From positions 5,071,122 through 5,135,121 of the forward strand of contig OX388327.1 in assembly GCA_947579605.1 (NCBI GenBank): a stretch of DNA of 64,000 bases, in the 5' to 3' direction. Source of the stretch: Athripsodes cinereus. Taxonomy: Eukaryota; Arthropoda; Insecta; Trichoptera; Leptoceridae. Position 1 is the first letter of the stretch. Each line of letters starts with the position of its first letter. Below, piece by piece: positions 1 through 9,082 of this stretch. A model generated the notes under the pieces. The model did no database searches. It was given only the letters and a program-made list of their open reading frames with translations, and was not told the origin of the DNA. The position numbers and the translations under genes were made by a program.

Positions 1-914
1 TTTAGCAACACAAGCTAACAATTTTTTTTATCTATCTTTTTTTTTATTGTTGTTGAATGAACAAGTCACCTTCTTTCTTCTCCTCTCACTGTAAATATAT
101 ACAAAGAAAGAGACTGAATCATTTCAATATAGTTTTAAAATGATGAATTTTATTGAATTTCACTAAGATACCAAGTTGTCCATTATTGATATCAACATAT
201 ATGTTATGCATGTAACCACCTACCTTTTTAGGTACACGCTTTTGCACACGACATTGCGATAAGGTCATCGCAATGTTGAACCAAAGTCAGCGATAAAACA
301 ATCTCACAGATTTGTTTATCTTAGTAAAAACAACATCAAAAGCGACGCTATTCATTATTACATTGTAAGCATTTTTATCAACAGAAAGTTCACATATACC
401 CTGAGAAATAATCAGTTTTGACCTCTCAGCAAATAACACAATGTACAACAGGAAAAATGTTATCAAAGTGCCGATAACATGTCGTGAGACTTTATCTCAC
501 CGACTCAGCGAATAATATGTTAGGTACATTCCTTTCGCATACCAGCTACTCATTACACACGAAACCAATAATCTAAATTTAATATATAAGCATTGCATTG
601 TATCGATTCATACATCACTCATAATCTGTACTCGACACCAAACAGTTCTACAATAAACGATTATCACCGCCGACTTCTTTCTCTGAACTACCCTGCACAA
701 CGACATATAACGTGAGACCAGTACATACCTTCTGAACATCAAGATCTTCACATCCATCTACCAACACCGGCACACCGTTACATCTGGACATAGCGTTATA
801 TCTAATACCTGGTCTTATAGGCGTTATATCTAATATCTAAAACATTTAGATAGCTCACCCCTCAATGACGATTTTCATAAATCCAATACTAGTAGAAATT
901 TAATTATTTAATAT
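1..914. other. No gene seen; possible intron of the gene ending at 1904
   Basis: AT-rich sequence without a convincing exon on either strand. A short perfect hairpin (arms CATTGCGAT and ATCGCAATG) lies at about 252-275. The stretch may be intron of the plus-strand gene whose last exon is at 1763-1904, but nothing here proves that. Confidence 0.4.
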
Positions 915-1255
915 TTTTAAAGTATCTCCGGTATTGACATAAACTGTACAAATACCCGTTACATTGTAGAAAAAGGTACTGTGAGAAAATATTCTGTAAG
1001 AAAACCGAGGAGTTTGTGAAATATTTCAAATTCCAATACCAAAAATTAAGGATTTTAATATGAAACAGAATCATGAAAAGTAAGACTCATATCATTTTGA
1101 AGTGAATATTGTATTTTTTTGTAATATACCGATTTTGGGTACAAATATATCAATTTTAGTGGGTAGCTCTACCGATTTTGTACAATGACGTATGAGACCA
1201 GGGGCAGGGGGTCCACCGGAACCAGCAAAATTTGAAAAAAGTTTGGTAACCTCTG
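915..1255 (+). mobile_element. Degraded hAT MITE, relative of the one at 7383-7732
   Basis: The stretch with GGTACTGTGAGAAAATATTC (about 975-994) and the segment GGGGGTCCACCGGAACCAGC (about 1207-1226) match the interior and right part of the 350-bp hAT MITE at 7383-7732. Its right end reads like the hAT terminus but is mutated. Internal sequence has been replaced, so this is an old, interrupted copy. Confidence 0.6.
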
Positions 1256-1363
1256 ATTTAGAATATGTTTGTAATATTAGGTCAATAATATCAATCCATT
1301 CCATCGCGACATCGTCCACAAATAGGGTAGCCAGCCAACCAACTTATAATATACATACTAGTG

Positions 1364-1705
1364 ATGTAACAAATGTGTGATTTTGGATATTCGCGAATGC
1401 GAATAGCGAATACTGACTTGCTTAGATTTCTACAATATTGCTCAATCATAAAAATTTCTACCCCCCCCCCCCCCCCCCCCGTCGCCGAATTTTCAAAATG
1501 GTATAGGAATTTAAAATATTTCAAAACTCCTCAGTTTTCTTAGAGAACATTTTCTTGCAGTACCTTTTTGTACAATGTACCGGGTAAGTATCCGGTACTT
1601 TTACCGAATATCCGATACTTTATTACCGAAATAATATTCGCAAAACATTCGCATATTTTTTTGCGAATACGAATACTTTGAAATATTCTTTACCGAGAAT
1701 TCCAC
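1364..1705. mobile_element. Nested MITE remnant with an inverted hAT fragment inside
   Basis: The left side starts TAGTGATGT and the right side ends GAGAATTCCACAA, resembling the two ends of the MITE at 23828-24232. Both sides carry repeated ATTCGCGAATG-like stretches. Between them, 1461-1610 is an inverted copy of the 7383-7732 hAT MITE interior. The right terminus is decayed and no target duplication is clear. Confidence 0.4.
1461..1480. repeat. Poly(C) homopolymer run
   Basis: Twenty consecutive C residues, in the inverted hAT fragment where the related element at 7383-7732 has only a short G run. Such a run is slippage-prone and its length may be an assembly estimate. Confidence 0.9.
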
Positions 1706-1762
1706 AAGATAAATTCAATAAAAACATCTTTTACTAATTGTGTTTGTTATATTTCCTTTCAG

Positions 1763-1904
1763 TTTGTTCGGCAAGGCTTTCGAGCAGGCAGCGATAAAGT
1801 CACAATCCAGTCTGGAGGCTGCTTACCTGGATCCTTGTGTCATATCTTTACCACAAGATCATCTCAATAAGTTCTTAGACGCTCTAACCACACTTCTAAC
1901 TTGA
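1763..1904 (+). CDS. Terminal coding exon of an unidentified gene (partial)
   Basis: A good 3' splice site (pyrimidine-rich tract ending TTTCAG at 1757-1762) precedes an open frame that enters on the third base of a codon and ends in TGA at 1902-1904. The 47 codons are unlike the surrounding AT-rich DNA. They read LFGKAFEQAAIKSQ and end in HLNKFLDALTTLLT, an amphipathic helix-rich C-terminus. I do not recognise the protein; the style is that of a large helical-repeat or tethering-complex subunit, but this is only an impression. The upstream exons should lie to the left of or outside the window. A microsatellite- and MITE-rich 3' flank follows. Confidence 0.7.
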
Positions 1905-2018
1905 GTAAACTCTATTTGTATCATTGCGGCTTTGCCCGCAATTAGTGAAAAATCAGTGAACTAACAACTATTTATTTATAATACATGTGTTCAGTGCATT
2001 GTGGATATGTAATAAGTA

Positions 2019-2058
2019 TCGTAGCGTTAATACCCATAATACAAGATTCATATTTGAA
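2019..2058 (+). repeat. SINE tail fragment
   Basis: The segment TACCCATAATACAAGATTCA is shared with the 3' part of the SINE at 2565-2775 (about 2711-2730). It is a detached piece of the same family's tail. Confidence 0.5.
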
Positions 2059-2079
2059 TGTGAATTATCATATATCGTC

Positions 2080-2333
2080 GTTGCATATTCAAAAAGAGGT
2101 ATGTGCGAACATTTTTATTCAGGCATACTCTTTAAAAACTGTTCATTAGGGTATTAAAATTGTAGTTTGGACTTTCTATTGGCATGTGATATTATTCTAA
2201 AAATATTAAATTTTAATATTTGACACTAAGATTCACTTTACAAAATGGTAATGATGTCATTATAAGCAGTTTATTCTAGAAATGTCAAAATATTTATAAA
2301 TTCACATACCAATTTTTGAATATGCAATGATAG
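2080..2333. mobile_element. MITE with TTGCATATTC inverted ends
   Basis: The left end GTTGCATATTCAAAAAG is mirrored at the right by TTTTTGAATATGCAA. Related copies occur at about 44630-45056 (with a foreign insert) and as a right half at 49546-49672. It carries no coding capacity. The target duplication is not clear. Confidence 0.65.
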
Positions 2334-2564
2334 TATGTTATATTGTGTCATTGCTGTTTTTTCTTATGTAATAATGGAACATTATTTCTTGATAATATGT
2401 GTGTATTGACATTGATAAACAATTGTGTCTATAATTTCCAGTGTTGTGTCTCGTACTATATACAAATAATTATATCCTATTTATAAGTTTAAAATGAATT
2501 CCAGAAGATTATTGATTATTAGATAATTCTGATGGATGATTCTCGTGATTCCACTTTCATATTT

Positions 2565-2775
2565 GCCGGCCGGTGTGGCGCAGAGGTAACGCTCTTGCCT
2601 TGGAGTCACAAGGTCCCGGGTTCGATTCCCGGCCAGGGCAAAATGATGAATGACCTTTTTCAAATTGTCCTGGGTCTGGGTGTTACATGTATATGTGTGT
2701 CATCGAGTTAGTACCCATAATACAAGATTCATATCTAAGTTTGGCACTAGCTCAATCTGTGTGAATTGTCTATTC
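2565..2775 (+). mobile_element. tRNA-derived SINE (family A)
   Basis: The 5' part has RNA polymerase III promoter boxes: box A TGGCGCAGAGG at about 2575 and box B GGTTCGATTCC at about 2618. The head is tRNA-like, but the acceptor ends do not pair, so it is not a functional tRNA gene. After the head comes the body with TTGTCCTGGGTCTGGGTGTT and the tail with GTACCCATAATACAAG, an arrangement common in arthropod SINEs. Confidence 0.75.
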
Positions 2776-2966
2776 ATTTTATGTTATATCGCTAAATTAG
2801 TGATGTCTAGTTCATGATGGGGTCAAATACATCCCCAAAATTGTGCAGATGGCATAGTCATATTTTTAAGTACGTCAGCGTTTAGGAAGTTGGTACTTTT
2901 TCAGGCATTTCGTCAGCCATTTTAGCTCCATCTTGGGATCATAATCGGATCACATCTCCTATAATC

Positions 2967-3142
2967 GAGTTCGTCGGTAGCCAGGAGATAGAGTCTCGGC
3001 CTCATGCATGTGAGGTGCGTGATTCGATCCCAGTTGCCGCCAAACTCCCCTTTCACGACACAAGTTTTTAGCTTACTGTGAAAGGTGTATAAGGTTGTAG
3101 TTGGGTTTATAACAAAAACCCAGATACATTTAAAAAAAATAT
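2967..3142 (+). mobile_element. tRNA-related SINE (family B), copy 1
   Basis: It starts GAGTTCGTCGGTAGCC, includes a box-B-like segment, then CTCCCCTTTCACGACACAAG and GTGAAAGGTGTATAAGGTTG, and ends in an A/T-rich tail. Five further copies lie at 38338-38508 (minus), 49369-49545, 57449-57619 (minus), 60660-60835 and 61490-61664 (minus). Confidence 0.75.
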
Positions 3143-3426
3143 ATTCTACTCTCTTCTGTCGGGCTTGTAGCACCCACTTCCTTATGGCTAACTTCATTAT
3201 TTAGACTGAGCCCTTCCAAAACTTCTTCTGCCTGATTTCGATTGCTTCTCCAGAACTTTCTTTGTCTACCTTGAGTCGAAGTAGCATTTTGCAGTATGTC
3301 GTGCGTGGTTCCATTTAAGAGCAACTGATCAGTGGCTTTGGTTTTCTCCCTAATCCACTGTCTTAGATGATAGGCACGCATCAAAGAAATTTGTACATAC
3401 ATGTCCACACTGTGGCCGATCATAAT
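3130..3426 (-). CDS. Candidate coding exon of unknown protein
   Basis: On the minus strand an open frame follows a possible splice acceptor (TTCAG ending at 3427) and reads in phase 0 for about 95 codons. It has normal protein composition, for example MRAYHLRQWIREKTKATDQL and RQRKFWRSNRNQAEEVLEGL, then ends in a stop inside the poly-A/T junction of the family B SINE. The last residues are therefore SINE-derived. It looks like a real C-terminal exon or an old gene fragment truncated by the SINE. No family is recognised. No further exons were found nearby. Confidence 0.35.
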   Translation of the reverse strand: MMIGHSVDMYVQISLMRAYHLRQWIREKTKATDQLLLNGTTHDILQNATSTQGRQRKFWRSNRNQAEEVLEGLSLNNEVSHKEVGATSPTEESRIYFF

Positions 3427-3920
3427 CTGAACTTACGTGTAAGTACATCATTAGATAGGTCGTATAATTTAATTTTAGGTGTTAAGATATAATAAAAATA
3501 ATTGTATTTGTACATAACAGTTATATAGTTGTGATTGATAATAAATAATTTTATTTTTTCAACTTAATGTAATAATAAAATTCCATATTTTTTTGTAGTA
3601 TTTTTTTTATTTTAAATAAAATACCTCTGAAAATTATATAATTTCTAAAGGCAATGATTGTGCTTAACCGCCTGAGTGCTAATTACAACAATAACAATAG
3701 AAAATCATCTATATATCGACGATTAGCACTTAAACGGTTTATCTGCCATACGTGTAGAGGTTCTTTCGATGACCATTGACATTATAATAAGAATGGACTC
3801 AACGACACTAGCCGAAATGTATGTCACTTTGTACTTATTTATCAATTTATACTTATTGTTTTTTAGTTTTGGCATGCATAGTTATTCCATATAATTCTTT
3901 TATCTATGGTTCTATCAGAT

Positions 3921-3992
3921 AGTCAGACTGTCACCAGCTTCAGAAGCAAATTGAAAACTGAACTCTTCACCGGCACCATTGAGACGGTCTAG
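3921..3992 (+). pseudogene. C-terminal scrap of a CR1/L2-like LINE
   Basis: The frame reads SQTVTSFRSKLKTELFTGTI and stops at TAG. The pattern FKxxLKTxLF close to the stop is typical of the end of CR1/L2-type reverse-transcriptase ORFs. A second scrap of the same kind lies at 22678-22740. The preceding sequence is too decayed to extend the frame. Confidence 0.5.
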
Positions 3993-4400
3993 GGATTGTT
4001 AAACGGCGTCAAAATAAAATCATCCAGAATCATTATCATCATCTGATTTAATGCCAACAATTATTCCTTATAAATGTCAAAATTTTAATTTTTGGTACGG
4101 CTTTAAATAGTTGCATCGTAAAATGTTAAGTTTTGTGTGTAAGGTTTTTCATTTAGTTTGAATTTGGTAAAAATCTTAACACTTATACTGGGGCCAGTAT
4201 ATGAGTGCACCTGAACCCCCCGCTACGCTTTTACTCAACTTCTTTACGTCTCACCACAACGATACATTTATCAGAGATAGTCAATCAGTTAATTTTTTTC
4301 ACTTATATAAAATCACAAATATAAAATTTCTTTAACAGATAAATAAAAAATACACATATTAAATACCTATACATGCACTATTCACTTTATATTCATTATT

Positions 4401-4574
4401 AAATGTCACTACACATTATAAAATGTCACTACACATTATAAAATGTCACTACACATTATAAAATGTCACTACACATTATAAAATGTCACTACACATTATA
4501 AAATGTCACTACACATTATAAAATGTCACTACACATTATAAAATGACACTACACATTATAAAATGTCATTACAC
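4401..4574. repeat. 20-bp tandem array beginning at the transposase stop codon
   Basis: Eight full units of AAATGTCACTACACATTATA run from 4401 to 4560 with a single substitution in the last. A partial ninth unit at 4561-4574 contains the complement of the transposase stop codon (4569-4571). The array extends only into the 3' flank, so it seems to have grown from the end of the gene by slippage. Confidence 0.95.
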
Positions 4575-5858
4575 GCTGGAATCGTCATCACTACTGTCGG
4601 AGTTCAAATTAATAATCAAATTATTTTCCATGTATCCTTCATACTTCCAGTCCTTCAAAATGATATCTCTCGTTCTTCTAACAACGTTGCACCAGTCTTC
4701 CTGAGAAATATGATTTATGGCATTTTGCATTAATTCCAGAATTCTATTAGTTGAAAATGGCGGCGTTGTGTTGTGACGTGCAACATAGCCTTTCAATTGT
4801 GCCCATATTAGTTCAATTGCGTTGTAAATGCAATAATATGGGGGTAGTCTTATCACACTATGGCCAGCTGAACGAGCTATTTCGTCAATTATATATTGCG
4901 GTTTCGCTGGCTTGTTTATTTTCACAAGCTGCAACAGTTCTGGTTTCCGCATATCGGCAGCGATAGGGACTTTATGCCTCTGAAGCCATTCAATAATAAC
5001 TGCCTTTCTGGCGGATGCTGTAGGAGCTTTATCAATTTGAACGGAGTGGTATGGCGCGTTATCAATAATTATAATGCTTTGGGGAGGGATATTTTTTAAT
5101 AATGTGTTTTGAAACCATTCCCGATATTTCTGGAAATTCATTTCTTCGTGGTAGTCCGAAGTCTTTTTCGACTTAAACGCTAACAAAGAATTTGGAACGA
5201 AGCCGTTCACTGTTCCAGCGTGGCAAATAATAATTCTTTCGCCTTTACCAATTGGTATGCGACACAATGACTCCTTGGTGTTGTCATTCCAGCACTTGGA
5301 CACGGTGTGATTTGCATTAATCCACGTTTCATCGGTAAATACTACTTTATTGAAATCCACGGCTTGCATTTTTCGCAAAAAAACTATTTTAGCTGCCTGA
5401 ATATTCGATCTTTCTAATAACACTTTCCTATTATCTGCGGGTCTGAAATTAAACCCAATACTTTTCAAGAAAACTTTTAATGAAGATTTTTGTCCATCAA
5501 ATAAATCGGACGTCTTCAAGGACACTAACAGCTTTTTAATAGTCGGATACTCGCCATCACTGTAATAGTTATAAATGTGACGTCTTATAGCATCTATCTC
5601 AAAGGAATCCTTATTGCACACTGTTTTTTTACGTTTTCTAGATAATTTAGAGTTTGATAGAACTTTTGATTTCAAAGTTATAGGGTTTACGCACGCTTCT
5701 TTCGAAATATTTGCCACTGTCCGTCGGCTAATACCTAAAGCATCAGCAACACGTAAGCACACACTGTCGATAGATATTAGCGGTCCACCATTGTCTTTTT
5801 CCTTTGTAAAATAATCACGAAGACGTATCACAAATTCGCGACACTGAGGAGTCAACAC
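4569..5858 (-). CDS. DD82E transposase of the IS630-Tc1-mariner superfamily
   Basis: A 429-residue open frame without stops or frameshifts. A helix-turn-helix (residues about 33-55, VADALGISRRTVANI) should bind the terminal repeats. The basic segment KLSRKRKK (71-78) may be a nuclear localisation signal. The RNase H-like DDE domain shows D176 in VVFTDETW, D266 in IIIIDNAPYHS and E349 in YNAIELIWAQLKGYV. That leaves 82 residues between the last two acidic residues, longer than the 34-39 usual in Tc1/mariner. The inserted region (about 280-335) is helical, with a repeated leucine/lysine pattern. The C-terminus is very acidic (SDSSDDDSSV). It lies within matched inverted repeats and acts in the nucleus to cut and paste the element. 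The intact frame suggests recent activity. Confidence 0.9.
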   Translation of the reverse strand: MLTPQCREFVIRLRDYFTKEKDNGGPLISIDSVCLRVADALGISRRTVANISKEACVNPITLKSKVLSNSKLSRKRKKTVCNKDSFEIDAIRRHIYNYYSDGEYPTIKKLLVSLKTSDLFDGQKSSLKVFLKSIGFNFRPADNRKVLLERSNIQAAKIVFLRKMQAVDFNKVVFTDETWINANHTVSKCWNDNTKESLCRIPIGKGERIIICHAGTVNGFVPNSLLAFKSKKTSDYHEEMNFQKYREWFQNTLLKNIPPQSIIIIDNAPYHSVQIDKAPTASARKAVIIEWLQRHKVPIAADMRKPELLQLVKINKPAKPQYIIDEIARSAGHSVIRLPPYYCIYNAIELIWAQLKGYVARHNTTPPFSTNRILELMQNAINHISQEDWCNVVRRTRDIILKDWKYEGYMENNLIINLNSDSSDDDSSV

Positions 5859-5989
5859 TTCATGTTTTTATAATTTATAAACTGACACTTAAATGAACTC
5901 TCACTGTTAGATGTTGCGATCCCGAAGGCTCGTTTATAACTGAAGAATATAAGGGATGATTTCTGATAAGTTTTCTGATAAATTTTGGG

Positions 5990-6490
5990 ATTCTCCGATA
6001 AAAATTAGTCATAGGTATATCATAAAATGCATTACCTACAGTTTTGTATTGAGATTCATTCAGTAAGTAAATCCCTATTGTTTTTTTTTTATTATCCGAC
6101 GTTCTGCGTAAATACCAATGATGACTAATAGAGTGTAATAATGTAGCTATTATAACTATTCTTTGTACGTAAATGCCTAATTCCAATTATTTAGTATTCT
6201 TTTTAACTAACCTACTGTACTAATACGCATACTTTAAAACTTTATTTTCCTTGACAAAAATTTGTCATAGGTTGTATATCATAAAATGCATTATCTGCAG
6301 TTTTGTATTAAGATTCATTCAGTAAGTAAATCTCTATTGTTTTTTTTTAATTATCTGACGTTCAGCGTACATACTAATGATGACTAATAGAGTGTAATAA
6401 TGTAGCTATTATAACTATTCTTTGTACATAAATGCCTACTTCCGATTATTTGATATCCTTTTTAACTAACCTACTGTACTAATACGCATA
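5990..6490. repeat. 259-bp tandem duplication in the transposon 5' region
   Basis: Sequence at about 5990-6231 recurs at about 6249-6490 with roughly 10 percent divergence. Shared blocks include AGATTCATTCAGTAAGTAAA, GTGTAATAATGTAGCTATTA and CTGTACTAATACGCATA. It lies upstream of the transposase start on the minus strand. It may hold promoter or transposase-binding sites, but none is recognisable. Confidence 0.85.
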
Positions 6491-6710
6491 GCTGAAAACT
6501 TTTATATGTATCTAATATTTTTTGGCCACAAAATATCCAAACAGGAACTCTTATATTAATGTGACAGAAACAACAAGCGAAAAGGGTGTGTGGTCCTTGG
6601 TCTACACCTTAAGGTGAGCAGTGCGTATTTTTATAGGTTTACAGGTACAAGGATAAGATAATAATATAGAAAATAAAATATTCTATAACAATTCCTTTGG
6701 TTGTTGATAA

Positions 6711-6830
6711 ATAAATAAATAAATAAAATAAAATAAAATAAACTTTATTGTGACAGTAATAATTACATTGTACAAAAGGCGGGTTTATTGCCAAATGGCA
6801 ATTTCTGCCAACCAACCTGATGTTGAAAAG
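6711..6830 (-). repeat. LINE-tail-like repeat (family C), copy 1
   Basis: An AATAAATAAATAAAATAAAA tract is followed by ACTTTATTGTGAC and a degenerate GGCGGGTTTATTGCC core, ending near CCAACCAACC. It is inserted inside the DD82E transposon, so it is younger than that insertion. Read on the minus strand, the family ends in AATAAA-type repeats like the 3' end of a LINE. Confidence 0.6.
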
Positions 6831-6903
6831 AAATAAGTTGATACCTGCCTATGAGAGAAAAAGACCATCATACCTGAAGTGCACTGGTATACTGGCCCCA
6901 GTA

Positions 6904-7374
6904 TAGTTATATGGTTTGTGTTGTGTTTTCATTTTTCATGAAAAAGTAAAAATAATATTGGCGATGCACCCTTATTTGAATTATTTTTATATATATACTA
7001 TATTTTATATAAATGTAGATATAATATGTCATACCCCGTTTAACACGTTGTGTGCTTACTACACGGATCCGTGATCATTCACTTCAACATAATATGAACT
7101 GGTCAGTTTACATGGACATTGCTGACGAGCGTTGTATTTGCACGTGTTTCTTATTCTAGAGAAGATATAAATGAACAAATTTACCACAAAAGAATTACAT
7201 AAATTAAATTAAATTGGTAATAAATACACAAATTAGTATTGGAAACTAGAAAAAAACTTATCTGGCATTTTTGAAGGAAATTTATTTTTGGTTACGCAGT
7301 GAACGTGTTAAATCTTCAAAGCAAAATTAATTTTTTAGAACAAAATCAAACATCATTTGATGTACCTCATCATG
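6904..7374. other. No gene seen
   Basis: AT-rich spacer between the DD82E transposon and the hAT MITE. No exon, RNA gene or repeat family member was recognised. Confidence 0.5.
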
Positions 7375-7382
7375 CTCTAAAC

Positions 7383-7732
7383 CAGTGATTCCCAAAGTGG
7401 TCCAGGTGGACCCCCCACGAGAGACTCGACGGGGGTCCACGATGGCGTGACTAAAAAATGGGGGGGCACAAGTTGTAAAAGGGGGTCCACGAGTCCATAG
7501 TTAAAGTATCGAATTGACATAAACAATAGTCGGTACAAATACCCGGTACATTGTAGAAAAAGGTACTGTGAGAAAATATTCTTTAAGAAAACCAAGGAGT
7601 TTTTGAAATATTTCAAATTCCTATACCATTTTGAAAATTCGGCGACGGGGGGTAGAAATACAGGGGGTCCACTGGAACCAGCAAAGTTTTGAAAGTAGTG
7701 GCCCATAAGAAAAAAAAGTTTGGGAACTTCTG
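7383..7732. mobile_element. hAT MITE with 8-bp target duplication
   Basis: The ends CAGTGATTCCCAAAG and TTTGGGAACTTCTG are the typical hAT inverted termini. The element is flanked by CTCTAAAC at 7375-7382 and again at 7733-7740, a perfect 8-bp target duplication. It is 350 bp and non-coding. The interior is G-rich (GGGGGTCCAC repeated). Related copies lie at 915-1255 and, inverted, at 1461-1610. Confidence 0.9.
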
Positions 7733-7740
7733 CTCTAAAC

Positions 7741-8455
7741 CAAGTAAACAGCTGATGCTAAGTGGGTAAAAAAAAAACAAGATTATTTAATGCCTCAAAA
7801 TACTTTATTGGGTATGTAATATAATATTTTACTATACATAAAACATGATACTATTAGAAATTTTAGAATATAGCTAAATAACTATATAAACCTACGCTAA
7901 AATATCACAACCTATACTACTCTACTCTAACTGGTAGATGTGAGGTGTTTAGAACCATAGGGGATCAAATAAAAAAGATTTCAAAATAAAGTCAATGGAT
8001 TATATTGCATTGTTAGAACACAATGTAAGAGACTGGAGTCATAATATGTGACTTAAATTATGATCTTAGGGGTATGTTTGTTTTAGCACCTAAAAAACCA
8101 ATGCCTATAGAGCGATAATACGCAAATAAAAATGTTTGTTTGTTGATTTATCTGTTGTGTTTAGTTATGTATGTTTGTAGAGCACATGACGGTAATATAG
8201 GGATCTTCACTGGTTTGCTTATTGCTAAATATGTTATAGACCATTGTATTTTTTGTATCAACTGTATGTATCCTGTAAAATTGAAATAAATAAATAATAA
8301 ATAAATAAAAAAGAATGGACTTGATCCGCCATGGTTCTCAACGCCTCATATATCTTATTATCAGAAGAGTTGGGTAACAGCAGTTAATTTGTTTAAAAGT
8401 TATATAAAAAAGAGGTTATTTTTTTAACACATTCACATTGGTAACCATTATATCG
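7741..8455. other. No gene seen; LINE-tail-like end at about 8270-8312
   Basis: AT-rich spacer. The stretch ATCCTGTAAAATTGAAATAA followed by repeated AATAAATAA at about 8270-8312 looks like the 3' end of an unidentified retroelement. Nothing else was recognised. Confidence 0.4.
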
Positions 8456-8849
8456 ATGGTTTAAAGCACAAAAGACACATGTCCACTATTTAGGTAAATG
8501 AGTTAATATATGTACAAGATCAGATGCAACGTCTTCTATGTCCTGATTACATAATTACCAATAATACTTATTTTAGTATTGAAATATTTCCCTCCAAATG
8601 CCACACGTTCTTGAATTAACAATATTTTTGTGCACAGATGTAACATGTCACGTAAGATATTTGAGAATGCATTTATATTGACTTTCTTGACTCTTAAAAA
8701 CCACATAGTAGTAGGACATCTTAAGGTCCAGTAAGGACATCTTTTGAATTAATTTAAAATTAGTTAATTAATTAAGAATCTCAAACTTTCAAAGCCTATT
8801 TTCTCTAAACTGTAAAATGTGGACATGTGTCTTCTGTGCTTTAAACCAT
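8456..8849. mobile_element. MITE with about 35-bp inverted repeats
   Basis: ATGGTTTAAAGCACA followed by AGACACATGTCCAC at the left is mirrored at the right by GTGGACATGTGTCT and TGTGCTTTAAACCAT. The element is about 394 bp, non-coding, and of undetermined superfamily. Confidence 0.75.
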
Positions 8850-8917
8850 TGAATTTATATTGTGTAGTACTTTTTTATCATTGACGTTAGTAGCCCAGAG
8901 GCCTGAGTCAATAACAC

Positions 8918-9082
8918 ACTTTCGCGTCACGTTCCCGCTTCGTTAGCGTTCAGGTGCAGACGATGTTGCACCAAAGTGTTAATTTTCGTAACTATTGTGT
9001 ATCTTAGCAACGAAATTGACACTTGCTTGCAACTTCGTCTATACTCGAACGTTAACGGAGCGGGAACATGACGTGAAAGTGT
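8918..9082. mobile_element. Foldback MITE, about 165 bp
   Basis: The two halves are near-complete reverse complements. The left starts CACTTTCGCGTCACGTTCCC and includes GTTAGCGTTC; the right contains GAACGTTAACGGAGCGGGAA and ends GACGTGAAAGTG. The whole element could form one long imperfect hairpin. Confidence 0.75.

Larger units (their letters stand above)
4188..6901 (-). mobile_element. Complete IS630-Tc1-mariner-type transposon with DD82E transposase
   Basis: The left end CTGGGGCCAGTATA (4188) is mirrored at the right (ending 6901), followed on both sides by AGTGCAC. This gives terminal inverted repeats of about 24 bp with two mismatches. TA flanks both ends (4186-4187 and 6902-6903), the expected target duplication. 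The element is 2714 bp and encodes one uninterrupted transposase. The D-D-E spacing of 82 residues corresponds to what has been described as the DD82E (Sailor) group; that assignment is from memory of the literature. Internal repeats at 4401-4574 and 5990-6490, and a repeat insertion at 6711-6830, are secondary. Confidence 0.9.

Noticed and set aside
2565..2640. A functional tRNA gene
   Set aside because: Box A and box B are good, but the acceptor-stem ends do not pair and the sequence continues directly into a SINE body.
4401..4574. CRISPR array
   Set aside because: The units are contiguous with no unique spacers, and the genome is eukaryotic.
5875..6186. 103-codon frame upstream of the transposase
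   Set aside because: It overlaps the 259-bp duplication, whose second copy does not preserve it, and shows no known domain.
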